From positions 1 through 64,000 of the forward strand of contig CAKUKM010000003.1 of assembly GCA_934663595.1 (NCBI GenBank): DNA of 64,000 bases, in the 5' to 3' direction. This document shows positions 41,767-50,524 of this stretch, piece after piece. Origin of the DNA: an uncultured Clostridia bacterium (lineage in GTDB: Bacteria; Bacillota; Clostridia; Christensenellales; Aristaeellaceae). Within the stretch, counting starts at the first letter, position 1, and each line of letters begins with the position of its first letter. Both the position numbers and the translations under genes were made by a program. The notes under the pieces are model-generated. The model had not been told where the DNA came from, did no database searches, and was given only the letters and a program-made list of their open reading frames with translations.

Positions 41767-43068
41767 ATGCATTCAGCAAGCGCTTTTATCGATTTCGTAA
41801 ACCAATCGCCGACCGCGTTTCACGCGATCGACGTTCTCGGCCGCACGCTCGAGGCGGACGGCTATCAGAAGCTGAACGAGTTTGCGCCCTGGCAGATTGC
41901 GCCCGGCGGAAGGTACTATGTCACCCGCAACCGCTCAGCGCTGATCGCGTTTCAGGTGCCGGAAAGCGGCTTTGCGCCGTTTCAGATCGTCGCCAGCCAC
42001 AGCGATTCGCCCTCGTTTAAGCTGAAGCCCGCGTGCGAGGACGAGGCCGCCGGCCATTACATTCGCCTGAACACCGAAAAATACGGCGGCATGCTGATGG
42101 CGAGCTGGTTCGATCGCCCGCTTTCGATCGCGGGCCGGCTGCTCGTGCGCACGCCGCGCGGCATTGAAACGCGGCTGGTCGATCTGGATCGCGATGCGGT
42201 GCTGATTCCGAACATGCCCATTCACTTCAATCGCGAGGTCAACGACGGCTACAAATACAACGCGCAGGTCGATCTGCTGCCCGTTTACGGCGATGAAACC
42301 GCGAAGGGCGCGCTGGCGGGCGAGCTGGCGAAAATCGCCGGCGTTTCGGAGGAAGAAATCGTCGGAAGCGACCTGTTCCTCTACAGCCGCACGCCCGGAA
42401 GCGTCTGGGGCGCGAACGGCGAATTCTTCTCGTGCGGCAGAATCGACGATCTGGAATGCGCCTATACGTCCGCGCGCGCGTTCGCCGCGGCGAGCCCGGC
42501 AAAGCATATCAACGTTCTGGCCGTTATGGACAATGAAGAGGTCGGCAGCGGCACCAAGCAGGGCGCGGATTCCACTTTCCTGGAGGACGTGCTTTCGCGA
42601 ATCGCCTCCGCGATGGGGAAGACGGATTCCGAGCGCCGCGCGGCGATTGCGGCCAGCTTCATGGTTTCGGCCGACAATGCGCACGCCGTGCATCCGAATC
42701 ATCCGGAGAAATACGACGTGGGCAATCGCACGTTCATGAACGGCGGCGTGGTGGTCAAATTCAACGCCAATCAGAAATACACGACCGACGGCGTGTCCAG
42801 CGCGATTTTCGAGAGCATTTGCGCGCGCGCGGGCGTTCCGGTGCAGCATTTCGCGAACCGGTCGGACGTGCTCGGCGGCTCGACACTCGGCAATATCGCA
42901 AACGCGCACACCTCGATGAACACGGTGGACATCGGCCTTGCGCAGCTGGCGATGCATTCCTGCTATGAAACCGCGGGCTGCCGGGATCTGGATTTCATGA
43001 TTCAGGCGCTGAAGGCGTTTTATGAAACCGATATCCGCGCCCTGGAGGACGGGACGTTTGAAATCTGA
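41767..43068 (+). CDS. M18-family aminopeptidase
   Basis: Zinc aminopeptidase of the aspartyl-aminopeptidase family (ApeB-like), 433 residues. Metal-binding motifs: SHSDSPSFKLKP near 79 (His), MDNEEVGSGTKQGA near 258-271 (Asp, Glu), and DNAHAVHPNHPEKYD near 310. It removes acidic N-terminal residues in the cytoplasm. A 14-nt AGGAGG-containing leader precedes the ATG. Monocistronic, closed by two hairpins. Confidence 0.93.
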   Translation: MHSASAFIDFVNQSPTAFHAIDVLGRTLEADGYQKLNEFAPWQIAPGGRYYVTRNRSALIAFQVPESGFAPFQIVASHSDSPSFKLKPACEDEAAGHYIRLNTEKYGGMLMASWFDRPLSIAGRLLVRTPRGIETRLVDLDRDAVLIPNMPIHFNREVNDGYKYNAQVDLLPVYGDETAKGALAGELAKIAGVSEEEIVGSDLFLYSRTPGSVWGANGEFFSCGRIDDLECAYTSARAFAAASPAKHINVLAVMDNEEVGSGTKQGADSTFLEDVLSRIASAMGKTDSERRAAIAASFMVSADNAHAVHPNHPEKYDVGNRTFMNGGVVVKFNANQKYTTDGVSSAIFESICARAGVPVQHFANRSDVLGGSTLGNIANAHTSMNTVDIGLAQLAMHSCYETAGCRDLDFMIQALKAFYETDIRALEDGTFEI

Positions 43069-43121
43069 AAAATCGGCGCGCATGCGTAAAAGGCATGCGC
43101 GCCGCGGTCTGTTTGGACAAG

Positions 43122-43143
43122 GGCGAGGATTCCTCGCCTTTTT
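43122..43143 (+). terminator. Terminator after the M18 gene
   Basis: GGCGAGG-ATT-CCTCGCC and a TTTTT run. A second perfect hairpin, GGCGCGCATGC with its complement (43074-43102), lies just upstream without a T-run. Confidence 0.8.
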
Positions 43144-43145
43144 GC

Positions 43146-45245
43146 TTAATTGGAACCGGAGGCAGGATATTCCGTGAAATCGGTGGGGGCGTTCTTCAGC
43201 GCCGCGCGATCTGCGCTCAGCGCGGACTGCTGCGCCGAATACGCGCCGGAGCGCTGGCCCAACTGGCTCGACAGCAGCCTGAGCTCGCTGCGCGAAATCG
43301 AAGGCTCGATCAGGATCACCGCGCTGCTCGGCAAATCGCCGTCGGTGGATTCGAAGCGCTGCGCATATGCGCCGACGGAATCGAGAAGGGCGGAATCAAA
43401 TTCATCGAAATTGAGCGTGATCCGGCCTTCCGCGCCGCTGTCGGTCAGAAGCGCGATCGAGAATTCATCCGCGTCGAGCGTGCCATATGCGTCGAGCGTG
43501 CAGCCCTCCACCGGCGTATACGACGCGTGCGAAAGACTGGAAACCGCAACCTGCAGCTCGCCGGGCTCGGGCGTTTCGCCGTTTGCCGACATGCAGAGGC
43601 GGTAGAAGCCGTCCACATCGGTCGATTCCATGTTGAATGCATACGGCGTTTCCAGCGCTTCCCATTCGTTGTATTCGTTCAGATAATACGAACAGCCGAT
43701 GGCCGCCAGCTCGATCGATACGCGCGTCGGCGCGCGCGAAGCGTCCGTCTCCGCAACGTACAATACGCCCGTATCCGTAAAATCGGGAACATACGAGCGC
43801 AAACTCAGAATCGGAATTTCGCCGCTTTCGTCGTAGGCGTGAATCTGCCGCACCTCATAGCGAATGGCGCGCAGGCCGATCTGTTCGCCGCTTGCGATCG
43901 ACTCCGCCACGTCGTCGTACAGAATGGGACTCAGCAGATTGCCCGAGAGCGAGGAAAGCGCGAGCGCCGCCTCCGTCCGGTCGGGTCGGTCGGGCGCGGG
44001 AGTCGAGGAGGGATTATCGTCTCCATACAGCGGCATGGCGCGGGAATCTGCCTGCAGATACAGCATCAGCCGCCCGTCGGATTCAAAGGCCTCCAGCTGC
44101 GCGGCAACGCCCCCGTCCAGCTGATCCATCCACGACGGATCGTCCGGCTCGACGAAGCAATACGGGCAGCGCGCCTTGCCGAGATTCTCGGCGACCGAGC
44201 GGGCCACCTGAACCGCGCCCGACATATTCTGGCAATGCTCGGCCGCGTGGTACCAGACGCCGCCGTTGGTCATCCATACGGCCTCCTGGCCGATGCACAG
44301 CTTGCAGGGCTCCTTGCCGTTTTCAATCGCATACAGCGCGCTCGTGGCATACGCGCCCGACATATTCTGGCAATTCTGCGCCGAATGGAACCAGTAGCCG
44401 TTGTCGGTCATCCAGTAGCCCTCGTCGTTCGCGCCGCATTCCGTGCACGGGAGATATCCCTTCTGCAGCGCCTCCGACCGCAGCATGGCGACGCGATTTC
44501 CGCTAACGTGCGAGGGATCCAGATGGTATTTCGTATCGATAACGGAGGTGTACACCGTATCGTCCGCGGACGTATTGGCCGAAGCGGCCGTGACCGTGCT
44601 CGAGGCAACCGTTTCCGCGTCCATTTCCTCGTTATCGGGAGCCGGCGTGGATTCCGGTTCAATCGTGACCGAAACCGTCGGCGCAAGCTCCAGCGACGCA
44701 GCGTTCGGGATGGAAGTCGGTTTCGGCGTGGCTTCGACCGGCGCTTCAGTCGCGGCGGGGGTCGTCTCAGGCGTGATTTCGACCGGCGTTTCAGTCGCGG
44801 CGGGAGTCGGTTCCGGAGTGATTTCGACCGGCGCTTCAGTTTCAGCGGGAGTCGGCTCCGGCGTTTTCAGAACGGGAATGCATTTGCGGCATGCCGTAAA
44901 GCCGCGCGCCCGGGCCTCCGAGGCCGGCACGATGCGCATGTTGTGCTCCGAGCAGCCGCGCTTGGAGTGATACGTGCGGTCGACTTCGTCGATCCATACG
45001 GCGGCGGTGTCGCCCTGCGCGTATTTGCGATCGGGCGCGGGTTTGCGCAGTACTTTCAGCCCGCCGACCACCATCAGCGCCACGACCAGCACGGCTGCGA
45101 TGGCGGAAAGCGCCGATGCGTTTCTTCTGCGCCGGCGGAAGCGCTCGCTGCGCGCGTTTGCGAGAATGCGCCTGCGCAGCTCGGGGCTTACGCGAACGCC
45201 GCGGAGCTCCTGATTCAGCGAATCGGTTATTCTATTCTTCTTCAT
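43146..45245 (-). CDS. Putative anti-sigma factor with Cys/His modules
   Basis: 699 residues, next to and overlapping the ECF sigma gene. Residues 1-42 are cytoplasmic and basic (an anti-sigma-like helix), 43-64 a membrane helix, then an extracytoplasmic part. Four modules with the pattern (Y/W)H...C..M...G..PC..C occur: module 1 with H93, C98, C119, C122; the others near 232-262, 280-312 and 318-350. Module 2 lacks the first Cys. A PT-rich linker of repeated TPEPTPAATE-type units (about 126-170) separates modules 1 and 2. The remaining 340 residues have no recognised domain. Start at 45245 has AAGGGG upstream; overlap with sigma is 14 bp. Confidence 0.75.
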   Translation of the reverse strand: MKKNRITDSLNQELRGVRVSPELRRRILANARSERFRRRRRNASALSAIAAVLVVALMVVGGLKVLRKPAPDRKYAQGDTAAVWIDEVDRTYHSKRGCSEHNMRIVPASEARARGFTACRKCIPVLKTPEPTPAETEAPVEITPEPTPAATETPVEITPETTPAATEAPVEATPKPTSIPNAASLELAPTVSVTIEPESTPAPDNEEMDAETVASSTVTAASANTSADDTVYTSVIDTKYHLDPSHVSGNRVAMLRSEALQKGYLPCTECGANDEGYWMTDNGYWFHSAQNCQNMSGAYATSALYAIENGKEPCKLCIGQEAVWMTNGGVWYHAAEHCQNMSGAVQVARSVAENLGKARCPYCFVEPDDPSWMDQLDGGVAAQLEAFESDGRLMLYLQADSRAMPLYGDDNPSSTPAPDRPDRTEAALALSSLSGNLLSPILYDDVAESIASGEQIGLRAIRYEVRQIHAYDESGEIPILSLRSYVPDFTDTGVLYVAETDASRAPTRVSIELAAIGCSYYLNEYNEWEALETPYAFNMESTDVDGFYRLCMSANGETPEPGELQVAVSSLSHASYTPVEGCTLDAYGTLDADEFSIALLTDSGAEGRITLNFDEFDSALLDSVGAYAQRFESTDGDLPSSAVILIEPSISRSELRLLSSQLGQRSGAYSAQQSALSADRAALKNAPTDFTEYPASGSN

Positions 45246-45756
45246 CAAAATACCACCCCTTCAGCTCCGCGCGCAATTTTTCTCTCGCCCGGCTCAGCCG
45301 GGAGGAAATCGTCTGCGTCGGCACCTTCAGCGCCGCGGCGATTTCGCGAATTTTCATGCCCTGCACATAGTACAATATCACCGCGGCGCGCTGCTCGCTG
45401 GGCAAATGCATCACGGCGCGCGATACGGCCGGGTCGGGAAGCGAGGGATCCTCCGTGCGCATCGTTTCCAGCGCCGCTTCGCCCATATTGCGCTTGCGCC
45501 AGGGACTGCGCAGCATGTTTTTGCAGACGTTGACCGCAATCGTGGTCAGCCAGGTCTTTTCGCTGCTTCTGCCCTCAAAGGACGAATAGCTCTTGTACGC
45601 GCGCAGGAAGGTTTCCTGTACGGCGTCCTCCGCGGAGGCGTAATCCTTCAGATACAGCAGGCACACGCGCAGCAGCCCGTCGCCGTACTGCGCAATCAGC
45701 CGCTCCAATTCCGCCTCCGACAGGAATTGCCCGTCGGTTGCCGGTATGGCGATCAT
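45232..45756 (-). CDS. ECF-type RNA polymerase sigma factor
   Basis: 174 residues. Region 2 with the DYASAEDAVQETFLRAY signature (about 36-52) and region 4 with QRAAVILYYVQGMKIREIAA (about 122-141), then the helix-turn-helix of region 4.2. It directs transcription of an envelope-stress or cell-surface regulon under control of the membrane anti-sigma partner encoded next. The start at 45756 has GGAGG 7 nt upstream; an upstream Met-rich stretch is the leader. No autoregulated promoter could be recognised. Confidence 0.9.
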   Translation of the reverse strand: MIAIPATDGQFLSEAELERLIAQYGDGLLRVCLLYLKDYASAEDAVQETFLRAYKSYSSFEGRSSEKTWLTTIAVNVCKNMLRSPWRKRNMGEAALETMRTEDPSLPDPAVSRAVMHLPSEQRAAVILYYVQGMKIREIAAALKVPTQTISSRLSRAREKLRAELKGWYFDEEE

Positions 45757-45811
45757 CCTTCCACCTCCCATGCCCATTAGACACATTCCGAATCCAAAAC
45801 AACCCATCTTT

Positions 45812-45843
45812 TTCAAAAAAATTGCCCTCTATTTTCAGAGGGC
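45812..45843 (-). terminator. Terminator of the glycosyltransferase gene
   Basis: GCCCTCT pairs with AGAGGGC across 6 nt, followed on the minus strand by a T-run, 7 bp after the stop. Confidence 0.88.
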
Positions 45844-45849
45844 GATGCG

Positions 45850-46851
45850 TCAGCCGCGCAGCCAGGTTCCGTTTTTCCGCGGAAGACTCGTCAGCCGAGA
45901 AAGGTAAAAGCCGATTCGGCTTCCGCTGGTCAGGAAGAAGTATTCGAGCTTCGCCTGCCAGCCCGCGTCCGGCAGCGCCATTTTCCTGCGCGCGCGGAAA
46001 TAGCGGCAGATTTTGCGGATTTCGCCCCTGTGCGCCGAAAACGCCGCGCGCGTATCGCGGAATACGGCCACGCGCAGCTCCAGCAGAAGGGAGGCGAAAT
46101 TGGCGCGCACGAACACAGGCTCCGTCTCCGGAATGCGCGCGGACAGATCCTCCTGCCGGGTCAGATACGCCGTGCACGAGGCGACGCGCTGCGCGATTTT
46201 GCGAACGTGCGAAATCGAATCCGGGCGCACCAGCCGCCCGAGCAGCTCGGAATCGTATACGAGCGCGACCTTTTTCGCCTGCTCGTAGAGGTGATACGAG
46301 GTGTAAACATCCTCAAACGGCTTGCCGGCGGGGAAGGTGAACGTGCGATAAAACGCGGTTTTCGCGACGTTTGCCCACAGCGCCTGCGTGATTTTCCGGA
46401 TTAGAAGATAATTGAGCGCCTCGCGGCCGGTGACGACCGTGTTTTCGGTTTCGGGATACCGCCGCTCGCGCTTTCCGGCAAGATCGATGTTGACGTAATT
46501 GCACAGCGCCATCTCCGCGCCGGTTTCATCAATCGCGCCGATCATCTTTTCCAGCGCGTTTTCCTCCATCCAGTCGTCCGCGTCGAGCCACGACAGGTAT
46601 TCGCCGCGCGCGTTCTTCACGCCCACGTTGCGCGATTCGGAAAGGCCCCTGTTCTTCTGATGAATCACGCGCACGCGGCCGTCGATCGGGGGAAACGCGT
46701 CCAGAATCGCGGGCGTAGCGTCGGTGGAGCCGTCGTCGATTAAAATCAGCTCGAAATCCTTATACGTCTGCCCGAGCACGGAGCGAATCGATTTTTCGAC
46801 CGTAGCTTCCATGTTGTAGGCGGGAATGATCACGGTAATGCGCGGCTGCAT
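45850..46851 (-). CDS. Family 2 glycosyltransferase
   Basis: 333 residues, GT-A fold. ITVIIPAYNMEATVEKSIRS at the N-terminus, DDGSTDATPAIL near 37-48, and the metal-binding WLDADDWMEENALEKM near 85-100. It transfers a sugar from a nucleotide donor onto a surface glycan or polysaccharide. The start at 46851 has GGGAGG 8 nt upstream. Monocistronic with its own terminator. No partner genes for a polysaccharide locus are adjacent. Confidence 0.9.
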   Translation of the reverse strand: MQPRITVIIPAYNMEATVEKSIRSVLGQTYKDFELILIDDGSTDATPAILDAFPPIDGRVRVIHQKNRGLSESRNVGVKNARGEYLSWLDADDWMEENALEKMIGAIDETGAEMALCNYVNIDLAGKRERRYPETENTVVTGREALNYLLIRKITQALWANVAKTAFYRTFTFPAGKPFEDVYTSYHLYEQAKKVALVYDSELLGRLVRPDSISHVRKIAQRVASCTAYLTRQEDLSARIPETEPVFVRANFASLLLELRVAVFRDTRAAFSAHRGEIRKICRYFRARRKMALPDAGWQAKLEYFFLTSGSRIGFYLSRLTSLPRKNGTWLRG

Positions 46852-46940
46852 GGGCAAGGCCTCCCGATTTTCTGATAAGAATACTATGAATATTATAATA
46901 TAGGGGGATAAATGTGTCAAATGCTATTCTGTTTCTTAAC

Positions 46941-46969
46941 TTGATTTTGCCGCGCGGCTGCGATATAAT
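46941..46969 (+). promoter_or_regulatory. Promoter for the T-box-serS transcript
   Basis: TTGATT-N17-TATAAT, with the -10 at 46964-46969, about 20 bp before the structured leader. Confidence 0.8.
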
Positions 46970-46989
46970 ACTTACAAATCCATGAATTG

Positions 46990-47215
46990 CGTTTGAGGAA
47001 AAAGGCCTGAAGCGTTTGTGCCGTTGAAAGAGAGCCGGGGACAGGTGAAAGCCCGGCGGCAGGCGCGATGGTTTCCGCTTTCCGAGCATTCCGGCGAAGA
47101 GCCGGAGGCGTCGCGCCCCTTAGAGCGCTTCGAGCGGTCGCGTTTGCGCGGCAAGCTGGGTGGCAACGCGGAGTTCTCCGTCCCGGATATGGTGGGACGA
47201 AGGGCTTTTTTCTTT
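46990..47215 (+). promoter_or_regulatory. T-box leader controlling serS
   Basis: A 225-nt leader with the conserved T-box element GGGTGGCAACGCGG at 47158-47171 and, just after it, a terminator stem CGTCCC/GGGACG ending in a run of T residues (47204-47213). The T-box reads uncharged tRNA: a codon in the 5' specifier loop pairs with the anticodon and the tRNA 3' end stabilises the antiterminator. Given the gene downstream, the specifier should be a serine codon; I did not assign it with certainty. Confidence 0.9.
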
Positions 47216-47245
47216 TTTGCGCGTAAATAAAGGAGGAGAATCAAC

Positions 47246-48526
47246 ATGCTGGATATCAATCTGATCCGCACGAATCCCGAACTGGTTCGCGAGAACATCA
47301 AAAAGAAGTTCCAGGACGCGAAGCTTCCGCTGGTGGACGAGGTGCTGGAGCTGGACAAGAAGAACCGCGAGGCGATTCAGCGCGCGGACTATCTGCGTTC
47401 CCAGCGCAACAAGCTGAGCAAGCAGATCGGCGGCATGATGGCCAAGGGCCAGCGCGAAGAGGCCGAGCAGGTCAAGGCGCAGGTCAAGGAAATGCAGGAC
47501 GAGCTGGCGCAGCTGGAAAAGAACGAGGAAGAATACGCCGCGGAGATTCGCAAGCGCATGCTCGTGATTCCGCAGATCATCGATCCGTCCGTTCCGATCG
47601 GCAAGGACGACAGCGAAAACGTTGAAAACGAGCGCTTCGGCGAGCCGGTCGTGCCGGAATGGGAGATTCCGTATCATGTCGACATCATGGAGCGCTTAAA
47701 CGGCATCGACCTCGATTCCGCGCGCCGCACCAGCGGAAACGGCTTCTATTACCTGAAGGGCGACATCGCGCGCCTGCATTCGGCCATTCTGTCCTATGCG
47801 CGCGATTTCATGATCGATCGCGGATTTACCTATTATATTCCGCCGTTCATGATCCGCTCGAACGTCGTCAACGGCGTCATGTCCTTTGCCGAGATGGAGA
47901 ACATGATGTACAAGATCGAGGGCGAGGATCTGTACCTGATCGGCACGTCCGAGCATTCGATGATCGGCAAATTCATCGATACGATCCTGGACGAGAGCGA
48001 GCTTCCGCAGACGCTGACGAGCTATTCGCCGTGCTTCCGCAAGGAAGTGGGCGCGCACGGCATCGAGGAACGCGGCGTTTACCGCATTCACCAGTTCGAG
48101 AAGCAGGAGATGATCGTCGTCTGCAAGCCCGAGGACAGCATGATGTGGTACAACCGCCTCTGGCAGAACACCGTCGATTTCTTCCGCTCGATGGACATCC
48201 CGGTGCGCACGCTGGAATGCTGCTCCGGCGATCTCGCGGATTTGAAGGTCAAGTCCTGCGACGTCGAGGCCTGGTCCCCGCGCCAGCAGAAGTATTTCGA
48301 GGTCGGCTCCTGCTCGAACCTGGGCGACGCGCAGGCGCGCCGGCTCGCGATTCGCGTCAAGGGCGCGGACGGCAAGAAGTACCTCGCGCACACGCTGAAC
48401 AACACCGTCGTCGCGCCGCCGAGAATGCTGATTGCGTTCCTGGAGAACAACCTGCAGGCCGACGGCAAAATCCGCATCCCCGAGCCGCTTCGCATGTACA
48501 TGGGCGGCAAGGAGTATATCGGCTAA
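47246..48526 (+). CDS. serS: Seryl-tRNA synthetase
   Basis: Class II enzyme, 426 residues, that charges tRNA-Ser (and tRNA-Sec where present). An N-terminal coiled-coil arm (about 25-105, rich in Lys, Glu and Gln) binds the tRNA variable arm. Motif 2 (SYSPCFRKEVGAHG, near 265-278) and motif 3 (EVGSCSNLGDAQARRL near 350-365) are intact. AGGAGGAG precedes the ATG. Expression is set by the T-box. Confidence 0.98.
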   Translation: MLDINLIRTNPELVRENIKKKFQDAKLPLVDEVLELDKKNREAIQRADYLRSQRNKLSKQIGGMMAKGQREEAEQVKAQVKEMQDELAQLEKNEEEYAAEIRKRMLVIPQIIDPSVPIGKDDSENVENERFGEPVVPEWEIPYHVDIMERLNGIDLDSARRTSGNGFYYLKGDIARLHSAILSYARDFMIDRGFTYYIPPFMIRSNVVNGVMSFAEMENMMYKIEGEDLYLIGTSEHSMIGKFIDTILDESELPQTLTSYSPCFRKEVGAHGIEERGVYRIHQFEKQEMIVVCKPEDSMMWYNRLWQNTVDFFRSMDIPVRTLECCSGDLADLKVKSCDVEAWSPRQQKYFEVGSCSNLGDAQARRLAIRVKGADGKKYLAHTLNNTVVAPPRMLIAFLENNLQADGKIRIPEPLRMYMGGKEYIG

Positions 48527-48527
48527 A

Positions 48528-48568
48528 TAAAAGGGCTCCGCTTCCGGATTCGAGAAGCGGAGCCTTTC
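48528..48568. terminator. Bidirectional terminator between serS and dusB
   Basis: 11-bp stem GGCTCCGCTTC/GAAGCGGAGCC (48534-48544, 48554-48564) between convergent genes. Single hairpin, no element. Confidence 0.85.
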
Positions 48569-48569
48569 T

Positions 48570-49544
48570 CTATTCTGCTTTCAGTGCAAATGCGCGCAGC
48601 GCGTCCTTTACCGCATCCGCGTCGACGAGCAGGTTGATCGAATCGCGGAATTTCGCCGCGCCGGGCAGGCCGGAGACGTACCACGCGATGTGCTTGCGCA
48701 TCTCGAGCAGACCCTTCCTTTCACCGTGCAGCTGCGTTTCCAGATCGAAATGCCGAAGCGCCATTTCCGCGCGCTCGCGCGGCGTGGGCGGCGCATAGGC
48801 CCCTCCGGTCAGAAAGGCGCGGATTTCGGCAAAGATCCACGGGTTTCCCTGCGCCGCGCGGCCGACGATCACGCCGTCGCAGCCGGTTTGCGCAATCATA
48901 TTTACCGCGTCCGCGCCCGAGCGCACGTCGCCGTTTCCGAGCACGGGAACGGAAACGCTCTTTTTCACCTTTTCGATAATCGACCAGTCGGCGCGGCCGG
49001 AATACTGCTGCATCCGCGTGCGCGCGTGAACAGCGATCGCCTGCGCGCCGGAGGATTCGCAAATGCGCGCGACATTCGGCGCGTTGATGCACGTTTCATC
49101 CCAGCCCGCGCGGATTTTGGCGGTCACGGGAAGCCGCGTCGCCTTTGCAACGGCGGAAACAATTTCGCCGATTCGCTCCGGCTCGCGCGTCAGCGCGCTG
49201 CCCTCGCCGTTTCCGGTGATCTTCGGCGCGGGACAGCCGAAATTCAGATCGATGAATTCAAATCCCGCGCTCTCCAGCTCCTGCGCCGCCTGCGCCATCA
49301 GCTCCGGCTCGCGGCCGAACAACTGCAGCCCCGCAACGCCTTCGCCGGGCAAACGCGTCAACAGCTCGCGCGTCGCCTGATTTTTGCCGCCGGAATAGAT
49401 CCAGCCCTTGGCCGAAAGCATCTCGCTGACCGCCCAGGCCGCGCCCGATTCATGGCACAAAAGCCGCATCGCCGCGTCGGTCACGCCCGCCATGGGCGCA
49501 AGCCCCGCGCCCGCGGGCAAATCGATATTGCCGATTCGCATCAT
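48570..49544 (-). CDS. dusB: tRNA-dihydrouridine synthase
   Basis: Flavin-dependent enzyme that reduces uridines in the tRNA D-loop. 324 residues from the upstream ATG (or 323 from the next one, which is better spaced from GGAG). Motifs: LAPMAGVTDAAMRLLCHESG at the N-terminus, the catalytic Cys in NFGCPAPKITGNGEGSA near 103, KIRAGWDE, and GCDGVIVGRAAQGNPWIFAE near 222. Overlaps the 3' end of marR by ATGA, so both are in one operon. Confidence 0.94.
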   Translation of the reverse strand: MMRIGNIDLPAGAGLAPMAGVTDAAMRLLCHESGAAWAVSEMLSAKGWIYSGGKNQATRELLTRLPGEGVAGLQLFGREPELMAQAAQELESAGFEFIDLNFGCPAPKITGNGEGSALTREPERIGEIVSAVAKATRLPVTAKIRAGWDETCINAPNVARICESSGAQAIAVHARTRMQQYSGRADWSIIEKVKKSVSVPVLGNGDVRSGADAVNMIAQTGCDGVIVGRAAQGNPWIFAEIRAFLTGGAYAPPTPRERAEMALRHFDLETQLHGERKGLLEMRKHIAWYVSGLPGAAKFRDSINLLVDADAVKDALRAFALKAE

Positions 49545-50011
49545 TCTTCTCCGTTCGTCTTTGCTGCAAAGCGCGTCATATTGTCGTCCATGCGGCGAAT
49601 AAAATCGTGGAACAGCTCGATTTCATCCTGAGAAAAGCCCTGCATCATTTCGCCGTAGGGCAAATCCATCGCGCGCGTCGCTTCCTCGAAGCAGGCGCGG
49701 CCCGCGCCGGTCAGGCGAACGAAGGAAACGCGCGCGTCGGCCTCGCCCGAGAACCGCGCGACGAGCTGCGCTTTCTCCATTCGCTTGATCGTGGCGCTGA
49801 TCGTCGCGGGCGTTACGCGGATTCGATCCGCGATTTCGCGCTGCGTGAGCACCTCGCAATCGTATAATACCTGCAGAATCGGGATCTGCCCAACGCCGAT
49901 ATTCAGCCTCTCCAGCGCGTGCGCGTTTCGCTGAAACAGCAGCCGCGAAAGATGCATAATGTCCTCGGCCAGGCGCGAATACGCTCCGCCGTGTTCAAAC
50001 GTACCGTCCAT
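49541..50011 (-). CDS. MarR-family transcriptional regulator
   Basis: 156 residues, winged helix-turn-helix repressor. LTQREIADRIRVTPATISAT forms the recognition helix region (about 57-76) and RFSGEADARVSFVRLTGAG the wing. The chosen start (50011) has a GGGGGG site about 12 nt upstream; the ATG 18 bp earlier would make it essentially leaderless from the promoter at 50037-50065. It is followed by dusB, an unusual partner. Its ligand is unknown. Confidence 0.88.
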   Translation of the reverse strand: MDGTFEHGGAYSRLAEDIMHLSRLLFQRNAHALERLNIGVGQIPILQVLYDCEVLTQREIADRIRVTPATISATIKRMEKAQLVARFSGEADARVSFVRLTGAGRACFEEATRAMDLPYGEMMQGFSQDEIELFHDFIRRMDDNMTRFAAKTNGEE

Positions 50012-50036
50012 TCCCCAAAATCCCCCCATAAACTCG

Positions 50037-50065
50037 AGTATAGCCGCCAAAATCAGGATTGTCAA
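50037..50065 (-). promoter_or_regulatory. Promoter of the marR-dusB operon
   Basis: TTGACA-N17-TATACT on the minus strand, the best promoter match in the window. The marR start is about 20 nt beyond the expected transcription start. Confidence 0.82.
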
Positions 50066-50087
50066 GCATGGAAAAGCGCGTTTTTAC

Positions 50088-50215
50088 TTGCATTTGTTGC
50101 CCGCGTTCGTATATAATATAGTTGGATATTTTTATATCCGGGCAAGAGTCCGCCAAGGTGCGCATATCGTGGAGGGAAAGCGCTTTTCACGATAGCGCCA
50201 GGAGGGAGATTTGCC
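50088..50215 (+). promoter_or_regulatory. Promoter and hairpin-rich leader of the yqfC operon
   Basis: TTGCAT-N18-TATAAT (50088-50117), then a hairpin GGATAT-TTTT-ATATCC (50123-50138) and a second, TATCGTG...CACGATA (50165-50194) enclosing a GAAAGCGCTTTTC stem. An AGGAGGGAG site precedes the yqfC ATG. A sigma-E promoter would be expected for yqfC-yqfD by analogy with Bacillus; I could not identify one. Confidence 0.5.
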
Positions 50216-50524
50216 ATGAAAAATCAAGCGAAGATCCTGAAAATGCCCAAGCCGAAGCGCCATGCGCCGCCGGGCGCGCCGGCGCTGGAATGGATCAGCG
50301 AGGTCTCCGGCCGCGCGGTGCGCGCAACGCTCGTGGGCGGAAGCCGCGTGCTGATTGAAAACCATACCGGCATCCTGGATTTCACCGAGGAATGCGTGCG
50401 CCTGAACGCTCCGGGCGGCGCGGTTTCGGTGCGCGGCGCGCATCTTTCGCTCTGCGAGGTGCGGCCGAACGCGCTGATCGTTCGCGGGTGCATTCGCTCG
50501 GTCGAGCTGCCGGAGGAACAATGA
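50216..50524 (+). CDS. yqfC: YqfC-like sporulation protein
   Basis: 102 residues, YabP/YqfC family. The pattern VLIENHTGILDFTEECVRL and VRGAHLSLCEVRPNALIVRG matches the family, which forms a complex with its partner YqfD during sporulation. Start has AGGAGGGAG upstream. The stop overlaps the yqfD start as ATGA. Confidence 0.88.
   Translation: MKNQAKILKMPKPKRHAPPGAPALEWISEVSGRAVRATLVGGSRVLIENHTGILDFTEECVRLNAPGGAVSVRGAHLSLCEVRPNALIVRGCIRSVELPEEQ

Noticed and set aside
43074..43102. A perfect GGCGCGCATGC hairpin after the M18 gene as a separate regulatory element
   Set aside because: Most simply part of a double terminator; it is followed by the standard terminator at 43122.
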